Part shown: in pieces, positions 26,100 through 35,118 of the stretch | Layout of the letters: each line of letters opens with the position of its first letter | How positions within the stretch are numbered: position 1 is the stretch's first letter | DNA from: DASTBU01 sp035711845 | Lineage (GTDB): Bacteria > Acidobacteriota > Vicinamibacteria > Vicinamibacterales > 2-12-FULL-66-21 | DNA: 64,000 nucleotides | Assembly: GCA_035711845.1 (NCBI GenBank) | Contig: DASTBU010000113.1 | Coordinates: 6,583-70,582, forward strand | Reading direction: 5' to 3' | Notes under the pieces: model-generated | What the model saw: the letters and a program-made list of their open reading frames with translations, nothing else | Databases searched by the model: none | Told to the model about the DNA's origin: nothing | Translations under genes and position numbers: made by a program

Positions 26100-26846
26100 G
26101 TGAGCGACATCCCCCGGGCGCAAGAGCAGCTGTTCGACCGCGGGCGGTCGGCGCGGGAGAAATATGCCGCGCTGGTGGTGGGCCGCCAGGGTTGGGGGGC
26201 GTTGCTCTGGTACGAGCTGGTGGTGCTGATGTCGCAAGCCGTACCGGGCGCGCTCGGGCTCGCGTTGAGGAAGATCCTGTACCCGTCACTGCTCGGCGCT
26301 TGCGGCCGGAACGTCATCTTCGGACAGAACGTAGTGCTCCGACACCCTCACAAAATTCGAATCGGCGACGATGTGGTCATCGACGACAATTGCCTCCTGG
26401 ACGCGAAGGGGGAGACCAACAGGGGGATCACGATCGGGAATCGGGTGTTCATCGGCCGCAACAGCATCCTGTCGTGTAAGAACGGCGACATCGACCTGGC
26501 CGATGGCGCCAACATCGGTTTCAACTGCGAGCTGTTCTCGGCGAGCCGGGTCAGCATCGGACGCGATACGCTGCTCGCGGCGTACTGCTACCTCATCGGG
26601 GGCGATCACGATTTCAGCGATGTGTCCCAGCCCGTGATCTCGCAGGCCCGTCGATCGGAAGGTGTGATCGTGGGGGCCGGCGCGTGGCTGGGCGCGGGTG
26701 CGAAGGTCCTCGATGGTGTCAGCGTGGGTGATGGCGCGGTGATCGGGGCGGCGGCGGTGGTTCGCAGCGCTGTGCCGGCCGGGGCGATTGCGGTCGGCGT
26801 GCCGGCCAAGATCGTGGGTCAGCGCGGTGAGGTGGCCTCGTCTTGA
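26100..26846 (+). CDS. Hexapeptide-repeat acyltransferase
   Basis: The central and C-terminal parts of this 248-residue protein are left-handed beta-helix repeats (IRIGDDVVIDDNCLLD, ITIGNRVFIGRNSIL, VIVGAGAWLGAGAKVL), as in WbbJ/NodL-type O-acetyltransferases. A loop with GGDHDFSD carries the likely catalytic His. The first 60 residues form a hydrophobic or amphipathic lead that could associate with the membrane. The GTG start lies one base after the epimerase stop and the stop overlaps the next TTG. It probably acetylates a sugar of the glycan. Confidence 0.82.
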   Translation: MSDIPRAQEQLFDRGRSAREKYAALVVGRQGWGALLWYELVVLMSQAVPGALGLALRKILYPSLLGACGRNVIFGQNVVLRHPHKIRIGDDVVIDDNCLLDAKGETNRGITIGNRVFIGRNSILSCKNGDIDLADGANIGFNCELFSASRVSIGRDTLLAAYCYLIGGDHDFSDVSQPVISQARRSEGVIVGAGAWLGAGAKVLDGVSVGDGAVIGAAAVVRSAVPAGAIAVGVPAKIVGQRGEVASS

Positions 26847-28066
26847 ACGCGGAGCAGCCCCTGGAGCCCGGACGGAAGCTGAATATCCTGCAGGTGTGCG
26901 ACCACCTCGGCTGGGAGGGTTCGCGCATGCACGGCGTCAAGCGCCTCTTCGCCTGGATGATCCCGCGCTTCGACCCCGAGCGGTTCAACGTGTCGCTGGT
27001 GAGTCTCAGGAAGAAGGACCTGTCCGAGGAGACGCTCGAATCGTTCGGCATCGATATCACGTACCTGCACAAGTCCAGGTTCGATCCGGCGACGCTGCCT
27101 GCGCTCCTCAAGGTCGTCGATCGCAAGCAGATCGATGTCCTGCACCTGCACGGCTACGGCGCCACCACTTTCGGCCGGCTTGCGGGCTGGATGCGGCGGA
27201 TTCCCACGATCCTGCACGAGCACGCGAACTTGACCGACACGCCGTGGTTTCAGAAGGCGGCCGATCGGCTTCTCGTGCCCGCGACCGACATCGCCATTGC
27301 CGTATCCCGGAGCACGGCCGATTTCGTCATGAAGGCGCGCCAGATGCCGCCCGACAAAGTCAAGGTGGTGTACCTGGGTGTGCCGCTCGAGGAGTTCAGC
27401 CGGCCGCGAAGCGCCGCCGAGATTGCGGCCGCGCGCGAGGAGCTCGGCATCGGGCCGGGCGAGTTCGCGGCGGGGACCGTCACCCGGCTGCACGATTCGA
27501 AGGGCAATTCGTTTCTCGTCGAGGCCGCGCGCCTCGTCTTGAACGATCGTCCGTTCGCCAGGTTCTACATGTTCGGCGAAGGACCGCTCCGCCAGCCGCT
27601 CGAACAGCAGGCGCGAGCGCTGGGGCTCGGCGACCGCTTCGTGTTCGGCGGCTTCGTCCGCGACGTCGCGCGCGTTGTCTCCGCCTTCGACATCAGTGTG
27701 TTTCCGTCGCTCTGGGAGGGAACTCCCCTCACGGTCTTCGAAGCCCTCGCGATGGGTCAGCCGATCGTGGCGACCGACGCGGACGGGCTGGTGGATGTGC
27801 TGACGCACGAGCACGACGCGATGATCGTTCCAAGACGCGACGCGCCTGCGCTCGCCGCCGCCATCATCCGCACGATCGACGAGCCTGCCACGCGCGAGCG
27901 ACTGGGGACGGCGGCGCGCATCACGGGCCAGCAGTACGACATCGCCGCGTTCGTGGCGAAGATGGAACGGTTGTATCTGCTGCTCCACCGACTGTCCCGG
28001 ACCACGCGCCGGCAGATCGTCTCGCGCGCCGATCTGTCGTTTCTGACCTCTCGTTCCCGAGCATGA
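26843..28066 (+). CDS. Family 4 glycosyltransferase
   Basis: The 407-residue GT-B enzyme begins LNILQVCDHLGWEGSRMHGV, a receptor-side loop, and has VKVVYLGVPLEEF at the domain switch. The donor site is SLWEGTPLTVFEALAMG near residue 292, containing Glu-x7-Glu. It starts with TTG overlapping the acyltransferase stop and ends overlapping the next ATG. Family 4 enzymes use many nucleotide sugars, so the donor cannot be read from sequence. Confidence 0.85.
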   Translation: MNAEQPLEPGRKLNILQVCDHLGWEGSRMHGVKRLFAWMIPRFDPERFNVSLVSLRKKDLSEETLESFGIDITYLHKSRFDPATLPALLKVVDRKQIDVLHLHGYGATTFGRLAGWMRRIPTILHEHANLTDTPWFQKAADRLLVPATDIAIAVSRSTADFVMKARQMPPDKVKVVYLGVPLEEFSRPRSAAEIAAAREELGIGPGEFAAGTVTRLHDSKGNSFLVEAARLVLNDRPFARFYMFGEGPLRQPLEQQARALGLGDRFVFGGFVRDVARVVSAFDISVFPSLWEGTPLTVFEALAMGQPIVATDADGLVDVLTHEHDAMIVPRRDAPALAAAIIRTIDEPATRERLGTAARITGQQYDIAAFVAKMERLYLLLHRLSRTTRRQIVSRADLSFLTSRSRA

Positions 28067-29979
28067 TCCGCGAGAGGGCAGTCGAACGCGCGTCTCCCGA
28101 AACGATTGCCCATCCGGTCCCGCGGTCGGTCGCTCCGGGACTGCTGCTCGCGGCGCTGGTGCTCTGTGTGTACGGCGGGCTCGCGTTGAGCGTCGATTTT
28201 CCTCGAGCGGCAGTGGCGATTCACAGCGACGAGGCGACGTACTACATGATGGGCCACAGCCTCGCGGAAGACGGCGATTTGACCTATCGCCGCGACGATC
28301 TGCTCCGCGTCTGGCGCGACTTCTCGACGGGGCCGTCCGGCGTGTTCCTCAAGAAGGGGCGCGACATTGTCGATGGCGGTTTGATGTTCCGCCCCCCCTT
28401 CTTCTGGACCACCACCAGGGATGATCCGGATGCCACGCGGCTCTACTACGGAAAGTCGTTTATCTATCCACTGGTCGCGTGGCCATTCGTCGAGTTGTTC
28501 GGCACCAACGGGTTCCTGCTGTTGAACGCCGTGCTGATGGCTCTTGCCGTGTGGTGCAGCTACCTCTTCCTGCACGCTCGGACGGGTCCGATGGTGGCCG
28601 TCCTGCTGGCCGGTGCGTTCGTGCTGGTGACGGTCGTTCCCGTCTACTACGTGTGGATTGCTCCGGAGCTGTTCAATTTCTCGCTCGGCCTGCTGGCGTA
28701 TTTCTGCTGGCTGTACAAGGAGGTCGAGTCGCGCGAGCGGGCGCCACGCGTGATGCGATGGCTCTTCACGCCGTGGGGCGACGTCATGGCCGCCGCGCTG
28801 CTTGGAATCGCCACGTTCTCGAAGGTCTCGAATGCGGCGCTCTTCCCGCCAGTCGTGGTATGGCTCGCGTGGCGTCGCCGCTGGATGTCTGGTGCGGCCG
28901 CGGCCGCCGTGTTCGCCTTCGTCACCGGCGGCCTCTTCGCGGCGAACATGGCCATCAGCGGGGAGTGGAACTACCAGGGCGGCGACCGCAAGACCTTTTA
29001 CTACGAGTTTCCCTTTCAGACCGCCGGGGCGGGTTTCGAGGGCGTGGTGCGAGCCAGGGACGAGGCGCTGACCGACGTCATCTTCAACCGTTCGGTCTTC
29101 TTCACGAACCTCGTGCACAACGTCAAGTGGTACTTCGTCGGCCGCTACTCGGGCCTGGTCGCCTATTTCTTTCCGGCTGTCTTTGCGCTGGCTGCCTTCC
29201 TCCTCGCGAAGCGGCGCCGCCCGTTCTGGCAGTATCTCGTGCTGGCGGCAGGTATCGGCCAGATTCTGCTGTTCGTCATTTCGCTTCCCTACACGTGGTT
29301 TGGCGGAGGAGGGTCGGTCGGGAATCGTTATTTCATGGGTGCCTACGGGGTGTTCCTGTTCCTGATGCCGCCCATCTCGCGGGTCTGGATGGCGCTCGTG
29401 CCCTGGGCTGTCGGCGGCCTCTTCATGGGCAAGCTCGTGCTCAACCCGTTTGTCGCCTCGGTCCGGCCCGGTGAATACGCCGACGCCGGTCCTCTTCGTG
29501 TGCTGCCGGTCGAGTTGAGCAACGTGAACGATCTCCCGATCAACACCGACCACGCGCGCGTTCGCGTCTGGTTCGGCGATAACCCGGGAGTGGGAGATCC
29601 CGGCTTCCAGATCTACTTCCTGGACAAGAACGGCTACGGTCCGGAAGGCGACAAGAGCTTCTGGGTGAAGGGGACCTCGCGCGCCGAGTTTCTCGTGAAG
29701 GGGGACAAAGCCTTCAGACGGCTGGTCATGATCCTGTCAGCCGGCCCCGTTCCCACCCGGGTGACGGCCCGCGTCGCGGGCCGGTCCCAGAGCCTCGCGC
29801 TCGGCGCCGGAGAATCGCAGCAGGTCTATTTCTCGCTGGGCGACGGCTATCCCTACCAGGGCCGCTGGGTGTGGACGGCATCGGTATCGAGCAGCGATGG
29901 CTTCGTGCCGCTGTTCTACGAGCCTTCCGAGGATGCGCGGTATCTCGGGGTGCGGGTGAAGCCGATGGTCGTTCCATGA
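28063..29979 (+). CDS. GT-C-like membrane protein with C-terminal beta domain
   Basis: The 638-residue protein has an N-terminal cytoplasmic tail, a first helix near residue 25 and a loop AIHSDEATYYMMGHSLAEDG. The Asp-Glu pair there is where GT-C enzymes hold a catalytic acidic residue. About ten helices follow, then from residue 480 a soluble segment predicted to be beta-rich (RVRVWFGDNPG, RVTARVAGRSQSLALG). The C-terminal domain may bind glycan. It is coupled to the GT4 genes on both sides, consistent with a polymer-transfer step outside the membrane. Confidence 0.72.
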   Translation: MIRERAVERASPETIAHPVPRSVAPGLLLAALVLCVYGGLALSVDFPRAAVAIHSDEATYYMMGHSLAEDGDLTYRRDDLLRVWRDFSTGPSGVFLKKGRDIVDGGLMFRPPFFWTTTRDDPDATRLYYGKSFIYPLVAWPFVELFGTNGFLLLNAVLMALAVWCSYLFLHARTGPMVAVLLAGAFVLVTVVPVYYVWIAPELFNFSLGLLAYFCWLYKEVESRERAPRVMRWLFTPWGDVMAAALLGIATFSKVSNAALFPPVVVWLAWRRRWMSGAAAAAVFAFVTGGLFAANMAISGEWNYQGGDRKTFYYEFPFQTAGAGFEGVVRARDEALTDVIFNRSVFFTNLVHNVKWYFVGRYSGLVAYFFPAVFALAAFLLAKRRRPFWQYLVLAAGIGQILLFVISLPYTWFGGGGSVGNRYFMGAYGVFLFLMPPISRVWMALVPWAVGGLFMGKLVLNPFVASVRPGEYADAGPLRVLPVELSNVNDLPINTDHARVRVWFGDNPGVGDPGFQIYFLDKNGYGPEGDKSFWVKGTSRAEFLVKGDKAFRRLVMILSAGPVPTRVTARVAGRSQSLALGAGESQQVYFSLGDGYPYQGRWVWTASVSSSDGFVPLFYEPSEDARYLGVRVKPMVVP

Positions 29980-29989
29980 AAAAGACCCG

Positions 29990-31030
29990 ATGACCAGGAT
30001 CGCGGTCGTGACGTCGAGCCCGCCGATGGTCGAGGGCGGACACATGGTCATCGCGCGATCGCTCGTGCAGGCGCTCCGAGAGGCCGGGCACCATGCGGAT
30101 ATCGTGGTCACCCCTCAGAACCGTTTCGGCCGCCAGGCATCGTCGTATATCGCCACCTGGCTGACCGACCTCGGCACGGCAAACGGAGAGCCGATCGACC
30201 AGGTGGTCAGCCTTCGGTACCCCAGCTATGCGGTGCGGCACCCGAAGCACGTCTGCTGGCTCAATCACACGATGCGTGAGTACTACGATCTGTGGGATCG
30301 ATTCAGCGCGACGCTCAGCACCCGCGCGCGTGTCAAGGAGAGGATACGCAAACAGATCATCCAGGCCGCGGACCGCTACCTGCTCACCCGGAACGTGACG
30401 AGGCTGTTCGTGCAGTCGAAGACGATCCAGGATCGGCTTCGAATATGGCCGGAGTTGAAGTCCACGGTCCTTTACCCTCCGCCGCCGCAACGGGACTATC
30501 GATGTGACGAGTACGGCGACTACATCTTCATGGTGTCGCGGCTGACACCGCTGAAGCGCGCCGACCTGCTCCTGCAGGCGCTGGCGACCCCCGACGGGGC
30601 CGGCATTCGGGCCGTCATCGCGGGCGATGGAGAAGAGAGGGAGCGTCTGAGCCTGCTGATCGACAGGCTCGGGCTGAGGCATCGCGCGAGCCTGGTGGGT
30701 CCGCTGCCCGACGACATTCTCCTCGACCATCTGGCCAGGTGCCGCGCGGTCTGCTTCCCGCCGTTTCAGGAGGATTATGGGTTCGTCACGGCCGAGGCCT
30801 TCGCGTCGGGCAAGCCGGTCGTGACTTGCCGCGACAGCGGCGGCCCCGCCGAGCTCGTACGCGACGGACTGCAGGGGCTGGTCTGCGACCCCACGGCTCC
30901 GGCGCTCGCCGCGGCGCTGCGGCGATTGATGAAAGATCAGACGCTCGCTCAGACGATGGGCGCCGAGGCCCGGCGGTCCGCCGCGCAACTGAGCTGGGCC
31001 GACGTGGTTCGGCAGCTGACAGGCGGATAA
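29990..31030 (+). CDS. Family 4 glycosyltransferase
   Basis: The 346-residue GT-B enzyme has PPMVEGGHMVIARSLVQAL at the acceptor loop, YIFMVSRLTPLKRADLLLQA at the start of the donor domain and EDYGFVTAEAFASGKPV near residue 262 with the Glu-x7-Glu motif. It begins 10 nt after the GT-C gene and closes the glycan operon. A heptanucleotide repeat array follows directly, which may mark the operon end. Confidence 0.85.
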   Translation: MTRIAVVTSSPPMVEGGHMVIARSLVQALREAGHHADIVVTPQNRFGRQASSYIATWLTDLGTANGEPIDQVVSLRYPSYAVRHPKHVCWLNHTMREYYDLWDRFSATLSTRARVKERIRKQIIQAADRYLLTRNVTRLFVQSKTIQDRLRIWPELKSTVLYPPPPQRDYRCDEYGDYIFMVSRLTPLKRADLLLQALATPDGAGIRAVIAGDGEERERLSLLIDRLGLRHRASLVGPLPDDILLDHLARCRAVCFPPFQEDYGFVTAEAFASGKPVVTCRDSGGPAELVRDGLQGLVCDPTAPALAAALRRLMKDQTLAQTMGAEARRSAAQLSWADVVRQLTGG

Positions 31031-31033
31031 TAA

Positions 31034-31148
31034 TGCTGAAGGCTGAATGCTGAATGCTGAAGGCGAAGGCTGAAAGCTGAAGGCTGAAGCTGACTGCCGA
31101 CTTGGACGGCTGGCTGAGACTGACGACCACCGACTGACGACTGACGAC
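31034..31148. repeat. Heptanucleotide repeat array (TGCTGAA and GACTGAC types)
   Basis: The intergenic space is built of near-perfect 7-nt units: first TGCTGAA/GGCTGAA (about eight units from 31034), then after a short gap GACTGAC-type units (about 31118-31148) running up to the ATG of ttcA. Because the units are 7 nt long they shift frame each time and cannot be a conserved coding repeat. The ttcA start has no other leader, so its ribosome site would lie within the array. Confidence 0.8.
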
Positions 31149-31149
31149 T

Positions 31150-31968
31150 ATGTCTTATTCCTCCCCCTTGGAAGCCCGGATCGCGAAAAAGGTGACCAAG
31201 GCGATCGCCGACTACTCCCTGATCGAGGATGGCGACCGGGTCATGGTCGGTCTCTCCGGCGGAAAGGACAGCTGGGCGCTGATCCAGATCCTCGAGGTGC
31301 TGCGCAAACGCGCGCCGATCGACTTCTCGCTGGTTGCGGTCACCGTCGATTCCGGTTACGACGGCTATCGCCACGACCTGATCTCGCGGACCTGCCAGGA
31401 GCGTGGCTGGGAGCACCGCATCGTCCACACGGAGATTGGCGAGGTGATGGAGGATCTGCTCGACGACAACGCGACGCCCTGTTCGCTCTGCGCCCGGTTC
31501 CGCCGCGGCGTCCTGTACCGGCTCGCGAGCGAGGTCGGGGCGTCGAAGATCGCGCTCGGTCATCACCTGGACGATTTCGTCGAAACCCTGTTGTTGAACC
31601 TGTTCTTTGCCGGCACGCTGAAGGCGATGCCGGCGCGGCTGGTGTCCGACAACGGCGCGCACGTCGTGGTGCGCCCGCTCGTCGGCGTGACCGAATCGGA
31701 GGCGCGAAGCTATGCGAAGCAGCAGCAGCTTCCGATTGTCGGGTGCTGTTGTCCGGCGTGCGGCGACCTCGGCCTGCAGCGTCAGCGGGTCAAGCGCCTG
31801 ATTGCCGAGCTCGAGGTCGAGCACCCCGAGGTCAAGAGCTCGATGATTCGTGCCATTGCGAACGTCGCGCCTCGACATCTGCTGGACCGGCGGCTCAACC
31901 CGCTGCCGGAGTTGAGAGACGCCGCGCACCGGTCCGGCGCCGTCCCGCTTCCGCTGATCCAGCGCTGA
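31150..31968 (+). CDS. ttcA: tRNA-cytidine(32) 2-sulfurtransferase
   Basis: This 272-residue PP-loop ATPase has SGGKDS at 36-41, which activates tRNA C32 by adenylation. Cys111 and Cys114 (PCSLC) and a Cys cluster at 199-204 (CCCPAC) fit the 4Fe-4S ligands and catalytic cysteine known in TtcA. It thiolates C32 in the anticodon loop of certain tRNAs. The gene sits between the glycan operon and dtd, 4 nt upstream of the latter, so the two tRNA-quality genes are probably co-transcribed. Confidence 0.9.
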   Translation: MSYSSPLEARIAKKVTKAIADYSLIEDGDRVMVGLSGGKDSWALIQILEVLRKRAPIDFSLVAVTVDSGYDGYRHDLISRTCQERGWEHRIVHTEIGEVMEDLLDDNATPCSLCARFRRGVLYRLASEVGASKIALGHHLDDFVETLLLNLFFAGTLKAMPARLVSDNGAHVVVRPLVGVTESEARSYAKQQQLPIVGCCCPACGDLGLQRQRVKRLIAELEVEHPEVKSSMIRAIANVAPRHLLDRRLNPLPELRDAAHRSGAVPLPLIQR

Positions 31969-31972
31969 GGGG

Positions 31973-32422
31973 ATGCGAGCGGTCGTACAACGGGTCGGCT
32001 CAGCCTCGGTCAGCGTGGCCGGTGACATCGTCGGACGCATCGGCTCCGGCCTTCTGGTCTTCGTGGGCATTGCCGGTACGGATGGCCCCGAGGACGTCCA
32101 CTACATCGGGTCCAAGATCTGCGACCTCCGCATCTTCGCCGACGAGAACGGCCGAATGAACCGTTCGGTCATCGAAGCCGGCGGCGCACTGCTCGTCGTG
32201 TCGCAATTCACGCTTGTGGCCGACTGCCGGAAGGGCCGCCGGCCTTCCCTGGATGGCGCCGCGCCCCCGGCGCTGGCCGAAGCGCTCTACGACGACTTGA
32301 TCCGAGGCCTGCGGGAGAGAGGGCTCCCGGTTGCGACAGGGGTCTTTCAGGCTCACATGGAGGTGGCGCTGGTCAACGACGGCCCCGTCACGATGCTCCT
32401 GGACAGCCGGCGCGTGTTCTGA
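31973..32422 (+). CDS. dtd: D-aminoacyl-tRNA deacylase
   Basis: At 149 residues this is the normal length for Dtd. It shows MRAVVQRVGSASVSV at the start, SQFTLVADCRKGRRP in the middle and NDGPVTMLLDS near the end, where the family has the Gly-cisPro site that excludes L-amino acids. It removes D-amino acids wrongly attached to tRNA. It directly follows ttcA. Confidence 0.94.
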   Translation: MRAVVQRVGSASVSVAGDIVGRIGSGLLVFVGIAGTDGPEDVHYIGSKICDLRIFADENGRMNRSVIEAGGALLVVSQFTLVADCRKGRRPSLDGAAPPALAEALYDDLIRGLRERGLPVATGVFQAHMEVALVNDGPVTMLLDSRRVF

Positions 32423-32462
32423 CAGTCCATCTCGGATGGGCAGCGAGGAGAGGTTTTCACAG

Positions 32463-33305
32463 ATGCGGAAGACGATCGTTCTGAGCCTGTGCGTCTGGAT
32501 GACGGCGACACGCGCATCCGCGCAGCAGCGGCCGCTCGTGACCGAGGATCCGGAGACGATTGGCTCCGGCATCATCCTCATCGAGGGCGGTCTCGACTAC
32601 CAGCGCGACCTGTTCTACCCGACCTCCGGGTTGACGGGCAATCTGCTGCGGCTGCCCCTGTTGGGTGTGAGTTTCGGGTTGGGCTCCATTGCGGAGCTCC
32701 AGATCGACGGTGGCTTCTACAATCGGCTGTCGGTCACCTCACGCGCGCGCGCGCCGCTGGCCAACGAGCTGACGTTTACCGGAGACAGCACGACTGACAT
32801 CGAAGACCTGGTGATTGCGACGAAAATCCGTCTTGTCAGCGAGGCGCCGGGCCGTCTGGCGTTGGGTCTGCGGCTCGCGACCCGCCTGCCCAACGCCAGC
32901 ACCGAGAGCGGGATCGGGCTGGACACCACCGACTTCTTCATGTCCTTCCTCGCCGGCAAGACGGTCGAATCCATTCGGATCGTCGGAAATCTGGGGCTGG
33001 GCATCCTCACCGATCCTACGCGAGGGTTCCGACAGAACGATGTCATCACTTACGGGTTCTCGCTTGCACGAGCGGTTCAAGAAGGCGTCGAGATCGTCGG
33101 CGAGGTCAACGGGCGATGGCAGACGCGTGAGCACGACACCCCACCCGGCACCGAGAGCCGTTCCGTACTGCGCGCCGGCGGCCGCTTCACGCGCGGCACC
33201 GTCCGAGTCGACGGCGGCCTGATCCTCGGCCTCACGTCCCGCGATCCCAGCATCGGCTTCACTGCCGGCCTAACCTGGGTCTTCCGCGGCTTCACCGTGC
33301 CCTAG
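32463..33305 (+). CDS. Outer-membrane beta-barrel protein
   Basis: This 280-residue protein has a signal peptide (RKTIVLSLCVWMTATRASA), the start QQRPLVTEDPETIGSGIILIEGG typical of a group of acidobacterial and proteobacterial barrels, and many amphipathic strands ending near WVFRGFTVP. Function is unknown; some relatives are annotated as transporters of aromatic compounds. The ATG at 32463 is chosen because the signal peptide begins there; GGAGAGG lies upstream. It converges with glpD. Confidence 0.65.
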   Translation: MRKTIVLSLCVWMTATRASAQQRPLVTEDPETIGSGIILIEGGLDYQRDLFYPTSGLTGNLLRLPLLGVSFGLGSIAELQIDGGFYNRLSVTSRARAPLANELTFTGDSTTDIEDLVIATKIRLVSEAPGRLALGLRLATRLPNASTESGIGLDTTDFFMSFLAGKTVESIRIVGNLGLGILTDPTRGFRQNDVITYGFSLARAVQEGVEIVGEVNGRWQTREHDTPPGTESRSVLRAGGRFTRGTVRVDGGLILGLTSRDPSIGFTAGLTWVFRGFTVP

Positions 33306-33310
33306 ACTCT

Positions 33311-33373
33311 GCACGTCGCGCCTCGCACGTGGCACGTCGCACGTGACAAGTAGCACGTGGCACGTCGCACGTG
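33311..33373. repeat. Heptanucleotide array of GCACGTS units
   Basis: Nine consecutive 7-nt units, mostly GCACGTC or GCACGTG with two diverged units (GCGCCTC, ACAAGTA), fill the gap between two converging genes. Each CACGTG is itself a palindrome. The period matches that of the other arrays in this window while the sequence differs. Confidence 0.8.
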
Positions 33374-33375
33374 AT

Positions 33376-34995
33376 TCAGACGCGATACACCTCCCTCACC
33401 CCCGCTATCTCCGCCTCCCTCCGCGCCTCGTCCCACCCGAGCTCGGTTGCGGCAGTGCGCGCGCACGTCGCGAGTGCGGTCTCGCTCGGACACTCCAGGG
33501 CACCGAGGCCGGTGCGCCGAATCACGATGTCAGAGAGCCGCACGGCCTGCTCGCTCCAAATGGCGTGGACGATCTCGGCGCCGATCGTCTGCGAACCTGG
33601 TGCGACCGCGTCGCGGAGGTCGGGACGATCGCGGGTGAGCCGGAGGATGGCGGCGGCGGCTTCGCCGTATTTGGTGATGAGGTGGCGAATCGTGGGCAGC
33701 GGCACCTCCAGCCCCAGTGTCCTACCGGTTTCGATCGCCAGGGCCTCGTGATCGGCGATCCCCGCACCCGGGAGCACCGTCGTCGCGGTTCGCGACTGAG
33801 GGAGCCGTCGGTGGAGCCGGCGGGCAATGGCATCGACAACGCGCTCCGCGAGACCTCGCGCTGTCGTGTACTTGACCCCGACCACGGTGACGGCGCCCTC
33901 GGCATTGTCGGCCGCGTGGTCGAGGATTTGGGGCGCTGGCTGGAGTTCCGCACGTCCCTCACGTCCTGCAACCGCCGGAACCAGTCCTCGGTGCACCAGC
34001 GTGACCTCGGACCTCGTCAACGCGAGCGTGGGAAAGGCGTCGTTCACTTCGCGAAGCCATCCCTCCAGCTCGCTGGAGGTGACGCCTGAGGCCTCGGGCT
34101 GCACGAAACCCGGCGACTGCAGAGTGCCGATGAGGGCGCGTCCCTGCCATGGCACGAGCGTCAGCATCCGGCCGCCTGGTCCGGGTGCTGCCAGCGCGAT
34201 ATCCTTCGCGTGCCGCGATGTGACGAGATTGGCGGCTTTGAGCAGCGGAAACGCGCGCTTCGCGCCGAGCAGGGCCGCGAGCTGACCGGCACGAGCGCCG
34301 GCGGCATTGACCGTCATCCGCGCCCTGATCGGGAAGGTGGCGCCGCTCAACCGGTCGGTGACCTGCATGCCCGCGATGCGCGTGCCCTCGCGGATGGGCG
34401 CCACCGCCTCGGCGTAATTCGCGAGATCTGCTCCCGCCCTGTCAGCCGCTGCGGCGAACGCAAACGTGAGACGATCGGCTTCGACCATCTGGTAGTCGTA
34501 CCATTGAGCCGCGCCGGTCAGGCCTTCCTGCCGAATGCCCGGGAACAGTTTGAGCGCAGCCGCCTTCGAGATCAGGCGCGGGGCGGGCAGGTGCAGTTCC
34601 GGCTCCACGCCGTCGTTTCGATGCCGGCCAAGCCACCGATCGATCCTGAACGCTGCCCGGAGCGCCGTCCGTCCCCGCCAGACCGATGAATACGTGCCGA
34701 CGATGAACGGCAGCGGACGAAGGAGCCAGGGTGCGATGCGCGCCAGGGCGCGGCGCTCGTAGATCGCCTCGCGCGCGCGATCCAGCCGGGCGGACTGCAG
34801 CGAACGGAGCCCGCCGTGGGCGGTTCTCTGATGGTTGAACGAGATCCCGCTGCCGTAGTCGGCCGCTTCGACCAGCGCGGTTCGGAGGCCGCGGCTGGCT
34901 GCCCCGTACGCGATCGTGAGGCCGTGGATGCCGCCGCCCACGACCAGAAGGTCGTAGTCGGATGCTGCCAGGTGTGCGAGATTGCGCGGGCGCAT
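33376..34995 (-). CDS. glpD: FAD-dependent glycerol-3-phosphate dehydrogenase
   Basis: The 539-residue protein starts with the FAD motif LLVVGGGIHGLTIAYGAASRG and continues with ISFNHQRTAHGGLRSLQSA, matching the GlpD substrate loop. It contains HRGLVPA and VGVKYTTARGLAERV, and ends with the GlpD C-terminal helical domain. It oxidises glycerol-3-phosphate to DHAP and feeds electrons to quinone. A repeat array occupies its upstream region, and no other glycerol-use gene is nearby. The start ATG is the only one before the FAD motif. Confidence 0.88.
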   Translation of the reverse strand: MRPRNLAHLAASDYDLLVVGGGIHGLTIAYGAASRGLRTALVEAADYGSGISFNHQRTAHGGLRSLQSARLDRAREAIYERRALARIAPWLLRPLPFIVGTYSSVWRGRTALRAAFRIDRWLGRHRNDGVEPELHLPAPRLISKAAALKLFPGIRQEGLTGAAQWYDYQMVEADRLTFAFAAAADRAGADLANYAEAVAPIREGTRIAGMQVTDRLSGATFPIRARMTVNAAGARAGQLAALLGAKRAFPLLKAANLVTSRHAKDIALAAPGPGGRMLTLVPWQGRALIGTLQSPGFVQPEASGVTSSELEGWLREVNDAFPTLALTRSEVTLVHRGLVPAVAGREGRAELQPAPQILDHAADNAEGAVTVVGVKYTTARGLAERVVDAIARRLHRRLPQSRTATTVLPGAGIADHEALAIETGRTLGLEVPLPTIRHLITKYGEAAAAILRLTRDRPDLRDAVAPGSQTIGAEIVHAIWSEQAVRLSDIVIRRTGLGALECPSETALATCARTAATELGWDEARREAEIAGVREVYRV

Positions 34996-35012
34996 CAGGG
35001 AATGCGGGGTCC

Positions 35013-35103
35013 TTCAGCCATCAGCCTTCAGCGTTAAGCCTTCAGCATTCAGCATTCAGCCTTCAGCCTTCAGCATTCAGCCTTCAGCATTCAGCCTTCA
35101 GCA
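35013..35103. repeat. Heptanucleotide array of TTCAGCM units
   Basis: Thirteen unbroken 7-nt units, TTCAGCC or TTCAGCA with three variants at the left end, lie between the divergent glpD and methyltransferase genes. It is the reverse complement of the TGCTGAA/GGCTGAA type at 31034 and 49976. The right end runs into TATAGT at 35105-35110, a possible -10 element for the plus-strand gene. Confidence 0.85.
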
Positions 35104-35118
35104 TTATAGTAGTGTCTC

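Noticed and set aside
26788..28062. Plus-strand frame in phase with the GT-C gene that would extend it far upstream to over 1000 residues
   Set aside because: The upstream part overlaps the GT4 gene in another frame, is Arg/Ala-rich without domains, and the ATG at 28063 overlaps the preceding stop in the usual coupled fashion.
35013..35103. CRISPR-like array
   Set aside because: The units are contiguous 7-mers without spacers of constant length and no cas genes are present.
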